Origin: Cricetomys ansorgei
Taxonomy: Eukaryota > Chordata > Mammalia > Rodentia > Nesomyidae
Length of the DNA stretch: 64,000 nucleotides
Reading direction: 5' to 3'
Assembly (NCBI GenBank): GCA_026225945.1
Contig: JAMJFZ010000289.1
Span: forward strand, 1,171,001-1,235,000
The notes beneath the pieces were generated by a model. The model saw only the letters and a program-made list of their open reading frames with translations, had not been told where the DNA came from and made no database searches. Positions 1 through 11,809 of this stretch are shown piece after piece; position 1 is the stretch's first letter, and every line of letters starts with the position of its first letter. Both the position numbers and the translations under genes were made by a program.

Positions 1-470
1 CTCCAGTTCCTGATCACCTTGAGGCCATCTAGCTTAGCCAGGGAGACCTCACTCCTGGTTTGATCTTAGATGCAAAGCTGAGCCTCATACAATCTTATTC
101 CTTTACTGTTTAGGTTTTAGAAGCCGTTGATTTTTGTAGCTTTTTATCACCTCTCATTTCTGATGTCCAGTTTTATTTGTTTATTTATTTTGCTTGAAAA
201 CAAGCCAATTCTTGCCTGAGTTCATCCACCCTTTTGCAAATTGCTACCAACATTCTGTTTTCTATCCCTTTCCCCTAGAGCTAAAGAACCAGCATGCACT
301 TGGCCCGTCTTCTGAGTTATATCAAGGGGCCATATCATCAAAGGGTTTTGCCAGTGCTTAACTTATCTTCATCTCTCCAGCCTCCAAAGTCCACTTCACT
401 TCTGTTTCTGCCCTTGTTGCTGACCCATGCCGCACATTTCACGTTTGTGTTATGGCAATATTCCAGCCAG
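1..470. other. unique non-coding sequence, no feature
   Basis: AT-rich, low-CpG DNA with a short TTTA-rich stretch near 175-200. No SINE, LTR or coding signal is visible. A 60-codon open frame at 294-476 has no recognisable composition or domain and I treat it as chance. Confidence 0.5.
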
Positions 471-690
471 AGTTAGGGCAACTTTAGCTGCTGTGAAGAT
501 AAACCCTAAAATCTCAACAGAATAATACCACAGAATTTCATTTCTTGTTCACTGAAATCTGATTATCAGAGAGGCTCCGCTCCCTCCAGCCATTTGGGGA
601 GCTAGGCTGATGAAAGCCCTGCCATACTTTCCACGTGGCTGCTAGCTTATGCTGCGTTACTGGCCAGCTCAGAGATTGGGGGAAAGAGAT
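471..690. repeat. possible ancient interspersed repeat relic
   Basis: The stretch with 'ccctaaaatctcaacagaat', 'atttcatttcttgttcactg' and a later 'cacgtggctgctagc' resembles the common mammalian old-repeat pattern of 'aaaatttcagtggctta...tttatttcttgctcac'. I cannot name the family, and the match is diverged. It could also be unique sequence. Confidence 0.3.
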
Positions 691-931
691 GGTAAGCTGA
701 CTGCTGAGAGGTCTTCATAGCTTAAACTTGGGAGTGGAACATATTCTTTTTGACTCTCAGCTTACTTAATAATTTTAACTCTAAATAAGAGGTAAAAGAA
801 ACAGTATAGCTGTGTCCAAGAAAGAAGGAAAATGGATGGGAAATGTAGAGTCTCATTTCTCACACTTTCTGAATCTTCGTCTTTCATAAAGAACATTCTA
901 AATCTTAATGTGACAATTACAAATGCTTTTA

Positions 932-1102
932 GCCAGCTGGGTGGTGGTGGAGCACGCTTTTAATCCCAGCACCTGGGAGGCAGAGGCAGGCGGATCTCTC
1001 TGAGTTCGGAGCCAGCCTGGTCTACAGAGTGAGTTCCAGGACAGCCAGAGTTACAACAGGGAAACCCTGTCTTGAAAAACCAAAAAGAAAGAAAGAAAAA
1101 AG
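932..1102 (+). repeat. B1 SINE (7SL-derived)
   Basis: A near full-length B1 in forward orientation. It has the 7SL-like head ('gctgggtggtggtgg'), 'taatcccagcacctgggagg', 'ggcagaggcaggcgg' and 'gagttccaggacagcc', then ends in an A-rich tail mixed with GAAA units. The tail is followed by a purine-rich stretch to about 1225. I see no clean target-site duplication. Confidence 0.92.
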
Positions 1103-2639
1103 AGTCTGTGTACAAGGAGAGATCTTTAGAAAGAGAAAGGAATGGGACAAGATAGGAGAGGAAGGGGAAGAGAAGGAGGAGCAGGAGACGGGGTGCAGGG
1201 AAAGAAGAGGAGAGAGAAGAGGCTTTCTCTTTCCAGAGTAACTTAGATTTAGATTAATTCTTTGAACTCTTAGGGGGTCTAGGATTTATAAGGTAGGGAT
1301 GTGGGGCTTACACACACACATACACACCACACACACTCACACTCACACTCACACACACACAGGCACAAAGTGTGCTCTGCATCTTCCATCACTGGGAGCA
1401 TTGCCACCTAGCTGAGGTAATTTTTATTGCCTGCAGAGACTGGCTGAAAAATCTACTATTTCTTAAAGAAACAAGACTGTATTTTACAGGGCTCGTCTCC
1501 CCCTCTGGATTAGGGGTACCCTTTCTGCACAGACGCTGAGACTTCTGGAGTGTGCGGCTGGGTGATTCTACACACTCCACGAGAAGAGGGCCTCAGATGT
1601 GTGTCTAAGAACAAGACAAAGGAAATAAGTCTGTTCAAACAACACAGACCTGGCCAGCCTGTATACGTTCTCCGAGACAGTTCTAAGTAAGACTGAAGCT
1701 ATTACTTGCAATGCTCTTATCCAGATCGAATGGCCTTTAATACCTTCTGGCCTTAGAGAGCGCCTTTTTTTTTAGGCACTGAAAAACTCTAAGTTGATAA
1801 CTTTTTGTTTTAGAATGACATGACAAATAAGACAAATATGAAAGGGAGGAAGAGGGAAGAAATAAATGAGAAGAAAGGAAGGGATGGAGGGAGGGTTTTT
1901 TTTTTTTTTTTTTAGCACTTTTGGCATCTAATATTTTGTTTCAAGGCTAACATGCCATGCCATCTGCCAAGTTACCATGTCTTTATTAGGTTGCTATGGT
2001 ATGTAAAGAAAAAAAATGCTTTGTAAAGGGTCTGAGTGACGATTTTTATTTCCCTCTTCAAATTAATAAGCTTCTAACTAAAGCGATGAAATTTGTCACA
2101 TATATTGAGACGATACTCCGTAGTAACTTTAGCACTGTATTTTACTTTATGATTTTAATTTTTGAACCTGAAAATAATCCTGGGATTTAGAAGATTTTTA
2201 TATTTGTACACTAGCTAAATTAAAAAGAATTTCAAGTATTTCCTCAGAATTGGAGAGGAGAAAAGGGTCTTCGCTCTACTTGTATTTTTGCTTGAATGGA
2301 GAATAGAGGACGGAAAGCTCAAGGGAGGTAAAAGGGGAAAGTGGGAACTGTGCACTTTTTGACAGAAATTAGTGATTGTCTCTTTGTGGTTAGCTAACAT
2401 CTATTTTACTTCTGCCTTTCTGAAGGGAGCTCGAGGTAGCAATTTGATCCAGCTTCATCCTGACCTGATGGTTGTTCCAAATATTTTTAAGGAGAGTGTA
2501 CAGTTTCATGCATTTTTCCCTCTGCCTTTGAGTTTTAAAACTTTATTTCTTCTATGTATCTTATGAAAGAAATTTTAAGGCTATTTCCAATGGCACATGC
2601 ATATGTGCATACGCATATTTAATTGAGAGGAACAATAAT
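1103..2639. other. mostly unique; simple repeats only
   Basis: Contains a purine-rich stretch at 1103-1225, an interrupted CA tract at 1310-1361 and a T20 run at about 1895-1914. The rest is AT-rich and without recognisable transposons, RNA genes or coding potential. Confidence 0.55.
1310..1361. repeat. interrupted (CA)n microsatellite
   Basis: CA dinucleotides interrupted by CACT and CATA units. Visible directly. Confidence 0.9.
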
Positions 2640-2940
2640 GATATGCTGTGTGTGTGTGTACACTTGCACGTGCTGGCATGTGTGAGCTTCTATGTGAGAA
2701 GCCAAAGGAAGACATCAGGTGTCCTGCTCTTATCATCTTCTGCCTTATTTCCTTGAGATAGGGTCTTTCACTGAACCTGGAGCTAAGCTAGGGGCCAGTA
2801 AATCCCAATGATCCTCTCGCCTCCGTTCCCCATAGAATGGGGTTACAGGTGCACACAGTCAGCCTGACTTTTTAAGTAGGCACTAGTGTCTGAACTTAGG
2901 CTGTCACGTGTGCTTAGCTGCTGAGCCACCCCTCCAGCCT
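2640..2940 (-). repeat. chimeric B4/ID_B1-type SINE, reverse
   Basis: Read on the minus strand this has a tRNA-like head (on the plus strand it ends 'ctgctgagccacccctccag'), followed by a 7SL/B1-like arm (plus strand 'gagatagggtctttcactg' and 'ggggttacaggtgcacac'). It ends in a TG-rich tail near 2645-2690. This head-plus-arm order is that of rodent dimeric B4-type SINEs. The copy is old and diverged. Confidence 0.7.
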
Positions 2941-3435
2941 CCATGCACGTTTTTGAATAGCACTTTGGAATTCATGTAAACCAAAGGGTGGGAGAAACAT
3001 CCTCTGGTCCACCTGTTCATTGGTATTAATGGGATGAAGACCGGTAAGGGTATTTCTGGAGAAGAATTTCTATGACCCACGACCTAATACTTCCATTACA
3101 AACCCTAGAATGATGTCTCCACTAGAAGATTCAAATGACATGGCACTGAACACTGGTGGGATGCCCAAATAATTTACTGTCAATTCAAACCAGCATTTCT
3201 AGGTTCTGTTTAGATCTGCCATGGAGAAGTCATGTTCCTAAGGATACAGAAACAAGACATACAGAGTATAGAACTGTCAAAGTGAGTCAGAAGATATTTG
3301 TTGAGCGTCTACATGTATAATGGAACTGAGAAGATGGCTTGGGAAAGATCAACACCATCCAAAGAATCTTGGAGCTTCCAAGTCAGTGAGGAACTGGTCC
3401 TGCAAAAGGTAGAAAACTAAGATGCCAGAGAATGG
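2941..3435. other. unique sequence, nothing recognised
   Basis: No transposon, RNA or coding feature recognised. A short 'tatttgttgagcgtctacatg' near 3295 faintly recalls the MIR/L2 'ttattgagcacctactatg' core but is too short to call. Confidence 0.45.
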
Positions 3436-3595
3436 AGGCCAGGCATGGTGATGCATGCTTTTAATACCAGGACGTGGGAGGCAGAGGCAGAGGCAGGCAG
3501 ATCTTTGTGAGTTCAAGGCCAGCCTGTTCTACATACTGAGTTCCAGGACAGTCATGGCTACACAGTGAGACCCTGTCTCAAAAATACAAGAAGAG
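3436..3595 (+). repeat. B1 SINE with purine-rich tail
   Basis: Starts 'ggccaggcatggtgatgcat', continues with 'gtgggaggcagaggcagagg' (a 6-bp duplicated 'gcagag' unit) and 'gagttccaggacagtcatgg', and ends 'gaccctgtctcaaaaataca'. It is followed directly by a GA/GAA purine tract to 3652, most likely the expanded A-tail. Confidence 0.9.
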
Positions 3596-3652
3596 AGAGA
3601 AGAAGAGAAGGAGAAGGAGGAGGAAGAGAGAAGGAGAAGAAGAAGAAGAAAC
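3590..3652. repeat. GA/GAA-rich purine microsatellite
   Basis: AGAG, GGA and GAA units in tandem immediately downstream of the B1 tail. Confidence 0.85.
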
Positions 3653-4570
3653 CAAAGAATGGGAACAAGGATTCATGAGGCTAAAATGTCACAAAGCCAG
3701 CATCCTTGGAGCAAGATGAGATGCCACTGGGAAATAGTGCAGGTGGGAGAGAGATGGATAGACGTCAGGTCAGATTAGCTCATCATATCCTAAGAGTGAA
3801 TAGCCTCGATGCTGATAGCATAGCATGGTGCCAAGGGAAGCACACAGACTGTCAGTATTTGGACATGCAATTAATCTTTTAAAGTAATTTTCTGCAGTCG
3901 ATCTTCTGAGTCTTGGTCTTCTCTGTCAAATTCTTCGCATCCAGCTGACCACTGTCTCTTGAAAGTCTGCCCTCTATGTAGAATCCACCTACAGAACATC
4001 CCGTCCTTGCTTAGAGGTGATTAGAAAGACATTCCTGGTTGCGAGGGTGAGACATCAAAGAAGAGAAAGAGACTGGGGCTTCGGTAGAAGACTGGCCACT
4101 TTGCAGATGGCTCACCAGAGGGGCTTTTGCCAAGTCATTGCTTCCTCCCACCTCCAGCCAGGCAGCATCAGTGATTTTCTCACCAAGGGTCTGGTTTCAA
4201 TGGGCAACATCCCATTAAGCAGACCAGCAGATGTCAGTCCTGACCCACTTTTCCTCATGCTTGCACCGGGAGGAAGCTGGTCCGATTGGATTGCCAGTCA
4301 CTGTCATGTTTGCAGGCTTCTTCTTCCTGAGCTGGAGGCACTGGCTTGGTTTGCTTTGCTAATATTTGCCTTATTCGGTAGTTATTATGTGATAAGCAGG
4401 CTGTTTGCTTTAGGTTTGGGTTGGTTTGTTTCCTGATGCTCTTATTCTTAGCTGGTAGCTTAACCTGAATCACAGCCGTGGGCTGCTTGTTACTGAGCAT
4501 GCATAATAGCGTGCTGTTTTTTAACAGACTCTTACCTGATGCCTCAGAAACCCAAACCTGGATCAAAATA
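3653..4570. other. unique sequence, nothing recognised
   Basis: No repeat is recognisable. Two overlapping open frames on opposite strands (4017-4436 plus, 4255-4575 minus) have no known domain. They are probably chance frames and I do not annotate them as genes. Confidence 0.5.
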
Positions 4571-4571
4571 C

Positions 4572-4613
4572 ACAATTAATTAATTAATTAATCAATCAAT
4601 CAATCAATCAATC
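4572..4613. repeat. (TTAA)n/(ATCA)n tetranucleotide tract
   Basis: Several AATT/TTAA units pass abruptly into ATCA units, a compound tetranucleotide microsatellite. Confidence 0.92.
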
Positions 4614-4974
4614 TGAGGAACAAACACAGCTTTTACTGTGCAAACCATCCCCTCCGTGTCAGCTTTAAATACATCACTGTTAGTGCGAACAGGCTAAGGT
4701 TTACAGACCCATCAGCAAATGTCATTCCTAAGTGCACATGATTTTTTAGTTTTCTGACTGAGAACTAACAAAATTTCTGTACATTTATCAAGCGAGTATC
4801 TTATCCTTGAACGAAAATATCTTCTGTGGACAAATCGCGTCGTTAAGCAGCAGTACAAATGGAACAACTTTTAAGGAAACAGAACAGAAAGCGATTGTAC
4901 AGTACTGTCTGCAAGGCTCTGTGAAAGCAGGCTTCCAGCTGAAATTTTGAACCTGGAGATTAGTCAGTGAAGGA

Positions 4975-4978
<4 letters not shown>

Positions 4979-5019
<41 letters not shown>
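4979..5019. repeat. (GT)n microsatellite
   Basis: About 20 uninterrupted GT units. Spurious histidine/threonine-rich open frames on the minus strand here are produced by the repeat. Confidence 0.97.
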
Positions 5020-8000
5020 GCTTTTGACAAGGCATTGTGCGCGATGGCTGATTAGCTTCTGTGTGCGCCGAAGTCAGATGCCTGAGGATTCGTACACACG
5101 ACAAGGGGATGGTGTGAAGAAGTGAGACACAAAAGCCCACTTGACAATATTTTGTCACTTGTGCTAAATGGTAAATGTTTATTTACTGAGTTGATTAGTT
5201 CAACCAACAAGAACTTTCTTGGTTTATTAAGAATAACAATACGACTTGTAATAAATATATGGGTAATTCTTCTAGTAACCAGATGCATAACGCTGACTTT
5301 CCCTGCACTTGGATGTGACTTCCGAGTTTGAAGACTTGAAAAGTCTAATCTAAATAAACTTATTTTAATACTCTTTTGAAGGCAGAACAAGCAAATAAAT
5401 CATAATCTATAATTTTTGTAATATTAGATGTTGTTTGTAAATTTGTATTTCAAGTTGTTATTTTAGTTACTTTAAAATTCTTTGCCTTTTTTATTATTAA
5501 AGAGACCTAATGCTGACAAAAAATTGTATTTTCAAAATCTATTTATATATATACATATATACATAAAATATCATCTTACATTTAGGATTTTTCTGTTAGT
5601 GTCAATTGCAAAATCAGGGCAAAGCAAATGTAATTTCTAAAGATTTATTATCGTGGCCTGTAAATTCATGTCTTGCTCACCCTGTAGTATTCTAGACCAC
5701 TACTTTTCAGTGAAATAATATAACATGGGCCACGATAGCCAGGCATTCGTGTTAAGTTTCTATCAGCCACATTCTGAAAAGTGAAATTAATTCCAATAAC
5801 CTATTTTCAAAAAAAAAAAACCATTTTATCATGTGGTCAGTATTTTTAAATTGCACACAATGGATCGTGTTCTTTCTGTGCACATCCACGCCTGTGAAAT
5901 CTGCAACACGTTGTGTCATACTTCAGGGGTGTGGGTTAGAGGTCACCACACTGTCTAGTGAAGGTAAAGCTGATCAAATCTTACTCAGAAGACATGTGGG
6001 GAACATCACTGCTGAGCCACTGGCTGTCTTAAAGATTCTGTTGAGGGAGCAAAGTCCTACAGTGCACCAGGACCCTTTGTTCACGCTCTATTTTTGTCTC
6101 TAACGCTGGCCTTGCACAATAAAGACCCACCAGTCACTCTCAAGCTGTTGGACCCTCTGCGAGCCATTACTCCGCAGCTGAGTTCACTGAGGGAGTTACT
6201 GGAGAGTGGGACCTGGAGAGGTTTGGAGCCATCTAACCTGGAGAGGCAAAGCCCACACGAGTCTCGTCAGAGACGTGAGAAGAATATGTGTCTGCGGGCT
6301 TGTGGGTGTCCGGTGTGTAATCCTGAACTGTAACCCTGGGATTCCAGAAAGAATGTCAGTTCTGTACTTAAGTTTTCTGGGAGCAACTCATTTTCACAGA
6401 GATCATCTGATTTTTCTGTTGGATAGGCCCCCAGCTTCTTAGACGTGTGTCTGGATCTGAAGTTCAGAAGCCAGGGCCTCCCTGGAGAAGGTCTCCTGTT
6501 GTTGCTATCGGGAGTTTTCCAGGCCAGGGTGACCACCCAGGGGAACTTGCAGAGCTGGGTAGGGATGTTTGGAAATGGTGAATAAAAGAAGAGCCAGGCC
6601 AGGGAGTGGATTGTGTTTCTGAGGAAGCATAGAATGGGTATTCTGAAGTCTATTCCTCTCTCGCAGGTCCTAAATTTTTGCACCATTAGTCAAGAGATAA
6701 TTTAAACTGGAAAGTGGAGAATAACCCACAAAATTCAGATAAATGATGCCTTTGTGTTTTTTTCACCTCTCCCTGTTATACTGTAGTCTGAATCCTTTAT
6801 CAAAAATGAATAGTAGCCACTGGACTTTGATATTTCCAGTCATGTTGCTCCTGATGGCATGAGAAATATTCACACAAGGTAAGCTTGTTTTACAGGACTG
6901 GAATATAGTGAGCACTGAGCAAGTGGAAGTCCTCACTTGTAAGTAAGGACTTTGCCGCTACTGAACCATCCAGACAGCAGGAGAAAACAGGGGTGACAGG
7001 ATGGTATTGACTCTTCCACATCTCTCTCCTGTTCTATCTCGATTGCTCTGCTAGGCAGGGCCTGCCTTGCCCCACAGCCTTCTGCATGAAATTGTATTTT
7101 CTTTCTTAGGAGCACACCTTAGTTAATAGAGGTACGTTTGTTTATCTCCTACGCCAGATCAGCGCCGTGGGTAATGGTCTCCTATGCTACCACTGGCTAT
7201 CTGGTTACTTCTCTACTAAGTTTGAAGGAAAAATCTTGTTAAAAGGTACCAATGATTGTAATCCCATATGATCTTCAATACAAATTTGGTTTTCTTTAAA
7301 TGGTCCTGGGCCCCTATTTTTTTTTTTTTAATCAAATAAAGGCTTATGAAGAATTTCTCAAATTTAGGGATTTTTTAAGTCTATTTTTACCCATTTGCCT
7401 ATTTTTGAACTCACAAATAAAAGTATTAGATTGAATATCTTCACTTCTCTTGGAAGTAAGAAATCTCTTCGTTTTCTCCAAAGTTGGCTCTTATTAATCC
7501 TTATTACCCATCGTCCGGTTGCCAGTGCTGAATATCCCCTGAAAGCAGTTCAAGGTGGATTATCTGCCCTGGGCAAGGGTTAAGGTGACACACTGATTTA
7601 TGCCAGTCTTGTTGTTTGTTTTAGTCAAAGATTGTACTAGAAATAGCCATATAACATCACAGGACTAATTACAGATGGGCATAGGAATTATAGTGCTGTT
7701 AAGGTTACATTTTGGGGACAGAGTCTTTGTTTACATTTCCTCTACCATCCATCTCAGATCAGTGGACTTTTTATTTAAAAAAGAAAAAGAGACTTAGATA
7801 TGAAGCAAGAGAGAGAGAGGTGGCTATAAATAGCTCCCTATAAAGGAGTCAGGCCCACCCGTATTTGCAGATCGGAGTGGCCGCACTTCGTCAGGACCTC
7901 TCACCCTACCTAGCTGGAATTAAAATTATATCCGCTTCTCGTTAAAGTACGACAGCCAGAACAAGTGTCTTCCAAAATCTTCTTGTCCTCCGCCTACATG

Positions 8001-8149
8001 GGTCATCGCTCTTCCCTTTGTCCATCCGCAGCTCAACACACCAGAGGCCCCTCAGATTCTGCTACAGAGAATGGCATCGGGTCACAGTCAGATTCCCGTG
8101 ACAAAGGCATTTTCTGTGAGGGTTCTGCACAGCTGTGTCACTATTAACT
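5020..8149. other. long SINE-free unique stretch
   Basis: About 3.1 kb with no recognisable SINE, LINE or LTR. Only short AT tracts are seen (TA/CATA units at about 5538-5572; T-run at 7318-7331). It holds a short inverted repeat at 5142-5157. No coding exon is recognisable. Confidence 0.5.
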
Positions 8150-8960
8150 TTTAATGAACATCCTTTCTTCCTTTGAATTTCCGCGAATTAAATGGACGTG
8201 CAATTTCTGCTTTCATCCTTACTTTATGCAGCATAATACGTAGTAATTGTGGGTGCCGAGGTAGTCTGAGTTGACTAATCTGGGGAGTTCCAAAACTAAT
8301 AACATCATTTTGCCCCTAGTTGCGCACGAATGTAATATAAGATTTTTTTCCCCCCGAAAGCCCAGGGCTGAAAATATATTTTAACTTATAATACACCAAA
8401 AAGCAAAGCGATGCATTGAGGCCTGAATTTGGGCCCCACTGTTCATTTCAGGGACTGAGCCTCTGTGGCGAGCTCAATGGAAGGCGGGCCAATGGCTCCC
8501 GGGACAAAGAGTGGCACAGAGGCACCACAGCAGTTATTTGGGGGCATTATTCTTTCTCGCTTTCCACAATAGCTGGAATCTGATAATTTAGCATTAAGCC
8601 TCTTTTCAACTATATGGAACTGTAATCAGGTGATTTAGCCAATGCGCCTGTCCATTGTCCCAGAGATTCTGTGATCTTTTATGCTGCGATGTGTAAAGAG
8701 AGGGAGAGAGAAAAGAAATAAAAGAATGAAAAATTGGGGGAAAACATAAACCAACTAATTATCAGAAACATTAAAAGGTGCTTCGAGAGAGCTGTTATTT
8801 ATTGGCATTTTTATGAATCAATATAGTTATAGGAGTTGACTGCAAAAGCCTCTGGGTACATTCACATAATGAAAGCCCAATTAATATCCGCAAGAACAGT
8901 GCAGGGCCAGCATCGGGGAGCTGCAAGGACAATCACTGGCTTCTGCAGCCAACACTGACA
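8150..8960. promoter_or_regulatory. candidate conserved non-coding element
   Basis: Unique, transposon-free sequence that keeps CpGs in an AT-rich context and is dense in short developmental-factor-like sites. These include a SOX-like CCATTGT (8652-8658), homeodomain cores TAATTA (8756-8761) and CAATTAAT (8878-8885), and a CDX/HOX-like TTTTTATGA (8808-8816). This texture is typical of vertebrate conserved enhancers. Conservation itself cannot be seen here, so the call is inference. Confidence 0.35.
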
Positions 8961-9794
8961 GCTGCAGGGCCCTGATAGAAAACAGCTTCAAAGGCCCGAT
9001 CCCCTCCCCCAGCGCAGCCCAGCCTCAACTGCACACAAGCTTCGTATCTTGCCTGTACTGAGGCTCGGGCTGCAGGAACAGATGGGACACCAGAAGCAAC
9101 CCGTGGCTATTTGTGATGTCACCAAACGAGGCATTCTGGGATGCTGTTGGGTGGTTAAAAAAAATATCAAAAGGGAAGGATGAGGGAGCATCTTTAGAAA
9201 AACTGGGTGACAAGGTAAGGCTTCGAAAGGTTAGAAAACCTGCCATAGGGTGGAGGAAGAGGTCACGCAGCCCACCCTCTGGGTGGGCTTGCGTTCCCAT
9301 CTTATGTCGTGTGGATTAAGGGAAGATTGACTTAGTCACCCTAAAGGACAGATCTACTAAATTTGCCAGTCCCTACAGTGATTGAGTGGAACAGAGGTTG
9401 TAAGTGAAAAGCAGTCCTCGTTGTCTCGGACTCGGTTACAGATGTTGTAATTATATTCGTAGAGCTCTAGAGACCTAAGGAGCGCACAGGAGTCTGCTAA
9501 GTGGTCTTCCCTGTAAGTTCCAGGAAAAAAAAACATTTCAAGCAATGATGCTATCATGCAGAGGAGGAAGCTGCTCAAAGCATCTTGGGGCCTTGCCTAG
9601 GGGTAGGAGAAGTCAGGGGTGAGGCTCCATTCTTATCCTCCCAAGACTTCTGCAGGCTGTAGAAGCCATTTGAGGAAATCATAGACATGTCTGGTTGGTT
9701 TTGATCAAATATTATTACATTCTGCACATCTTCTCCTGACTAAAAGACCCATTTCACTTATGAGGGCCTGTCTCGTGTGCTCCATGTGTTCTAA

Positions 9795-9915
9795 CCTGTG
9801 TGTCCTCCTACCAGAGTGGGGGCTCCTCAAGGACAAAGGCTCTAATACTCATTCTTGAATGTTTACTATCCAGCATGATACCTGGCAAGCAGTAGCCACC
9901 AGTAATATCTATTTA
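9795..9915 (+). repeat. L2 3'-end-like relic
   Basis: The order 'gggggctcctcaaggacaaa', 'attcttgaatgtttactatc' and 'gatacctggcaagcagtagc' follows the familiar L2 3' region (ctccttgagggcaggga ... gtgcctggcacatagtagg). It stops immediately before the GGAT minisatellite, where L2 elements normally end in short TGAA-type units. Confidence 0.55.
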
Positions 9916-9921
9916 AGTAGG

Positions 9922-10555
9922 AAGGATAGGTGGACAACTGGGTGGATGGGTAGATGGATGGATGGATGGACGGATGCATGGGCAGGTGGATGGATAGGTG
10001 GATGGATGCATGGGCAGGTGGATGGATGGATGGACGGATGCATGGGCAGGTGGATGGATAGGTGGATGGATGCATGGGCAGGTGGATGGATGGGTGGATG
10101 GATGCATGGGCAGGTGGATGGATGGGTAGATGGATGCATGGGCAAGTGGATGGATGGGTGGATGGATGGATGGATAGGTGGATAGATGGGTGGATGGATG
10201 GGTGGGTGGGTGGATGGATAGGTGGGTGGATGGATGGGTGGATGGATGCATGGGCAGGTGGATGCATGGGCAGGTGGATGGATGGATAGGTGGATAGATG
10301 GGTGGATGGATGGGTGGGTGGGTGGATGGATAGGTGGGTGGATGGATGGGTGGATGGATGGGTGGGTGGGTGGATGGATAGGTGGGTGGATGGATGGGTG
10401 GATGGGTGGATGGATAGGTGGGTGGATGGATGGGTGGATGGGTGGATGGATAGGTGGGTGGATGGATGGGTGGATGGGTGGATGGATAGGTGGGTGGATG
10501 GATGGGTGGATGGGTGGATGGATAGGTGGGTGGATGGATGGGTGGATGGATGGAT
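9922..10555. repeat. GGAT/GGTG minisatellite with 36-bp higher-order units
   Basis: About 630 bp of GGAT, GGTG and GGTAG units, with C almost absent from the plus strand. The left half carries recurring blocks with GATGCATGGGCAG at roughly 28-32 bp spacing. The right part (about 10,390-10,552) is a homogenised 36-bp unit in tandem: gggtggat, ggat, aggtg, ggtggat, ggat, gggtggat. Because 36 is a multiple of 3 and stop codons are rare in the motif, long open frames rich in Trp/Gly/Met/Asp (plus) or His/Pro/Ser (minus) appear in several frames. They are not genes. Confidence 0.95.
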
Positions 10556-11662
10556 AACAGAAGGCTTATTTTAACTACCTGTATAATTTAGCAATCAGCA
10601 GCTTTATTTCAAAAACTTTCCTTGGCCTTCAAGAAATAGAATACCTTGAATTTAACCATTTAATTTCTACATTTAATGCTGTAATTATTATTACTAAGAA
10701 ACAAAGAGAATGATCAGTAACTCTGATCGATGAAGAGGGAGATACAATTAGGTGAAGGCGAATGGGGAGGTGAGAAGGCGCTCACTGTCGATGTTATGTA
10801 CTTACTTATTTTGTTATCGGTTCTTAGGAATCACCTCTGCTGACAACACGGTAGCACCCACCCTGAATCTCTCTGCTAAGTGAGAAGAGTCCTCCTTGTA
10901 GACAAGTGTGTTCCAATGCTTCAGTAACATCTGTGAATGGCTTCCAAATTAGCGCCACTTCAGCAAATATGAACTAGGCCGCTAGATGTGCCCCACTAGT
11001 GCTAAATGTGAAGACAGTTATCGAGTGGCACGTGGCTTTAGCCGTGGGGGGAGTTGACAAACCAGGAGAAATTACACAGAATTCCTGCAGATACCTTCAG
11101 GAGAGGGCTGTCCTCAGTGCTCAGATGGGGGGTGACGCTGAGGACTTACTGTGGGAGAAGGGTCAAAAAGGCTTGACGAACAAAGCTGAGGGATAGAAGT
11201 GTAAGTATAAAGCAGATGTTGAGACATCATAGAGCAGACCCCAGATGGTGAAATGCATCCCTTAAACCACATCTGGCTTCATGAAGCATCTTAGGGATGC
11301 TCCAGTGGTGCACTGAAGGTGTGGGCAGCACGTTTCCCATAAAACGACTGTGTTAAATCTGTTGGAGACAAAGGCGGAATTGGAAGAAAGTTACTGGAGG
11401 AACATTTCCCAGCACTTTGCAGAAGTATGAGAAAGTTAAATCATCCAGAGGCATTATCCAATTCACCGCTCAGAGTTCTCTCTCGAGGACAGAAAAGTGC
11501 TGAGAAAACACACACGGAAGAGTAGACCTGTTGAGCAAGGGTGGCGTGACAGGATCCCCAAGACCATGTGACGTTGGTAGCGAGGGGCAATGCTCGGCAC
11601 AGTGTGAAAAGTCACATCTATCTCTGTGTTCTTCCAAGTAGACTCTGAGCAGCTCACGAGTT
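10556..11662. other. unique sequence, nothing recognised
   Basis: About 1.1 kb without recognisable repeats, RNA genes or coding exons. Confidence 0.5.
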
Positions 11663-11795
11663 AGCTAAACAATAATAACAGTTACCAGGTGTTGACATAC
11701 ACTGTGTGATAGCGTGCTAACTGTTTGAAACCTGGTATTTAATCTAATTGTTGTAACTAACTACTCTGTGAGCTACTACTGTCCCTAATAACCTT
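11663..11795 (+). repeat. MIR SINE relic
   Basis: 'aacaataataacagttacca', then 'gatagcgtgctaactgtttg' and 'aatctaattgttgtaactaa' follow the order of the MIR consensus (ataataatagctaacattta ... gtgctaagcgctttacatg ... taatcctcacaacaaccc). This is an ancient pan-mammalian SINE. Confidence 0.65.
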
Positions 11796-11809
11796 TTGTT
11801 TTGAAATCC

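Noticed and set aside
4017..4436. 139-codon plus-strand frame, with another frame on the opposite strand
   Set aside because: No recognisable domain, no splice-site support, and overlapping antisense frames of similar quality.
9859..10574. Overlapping long open frames rich in Trp, Gly, Met and Asp (plus) or His, Pro and Ser (minus)
   Set aside because: Produced by the GGAT minisatellite, whose 36-bp unit is a multiple of 3 and rarely contains stops. There is no start context, domain or codon bias.
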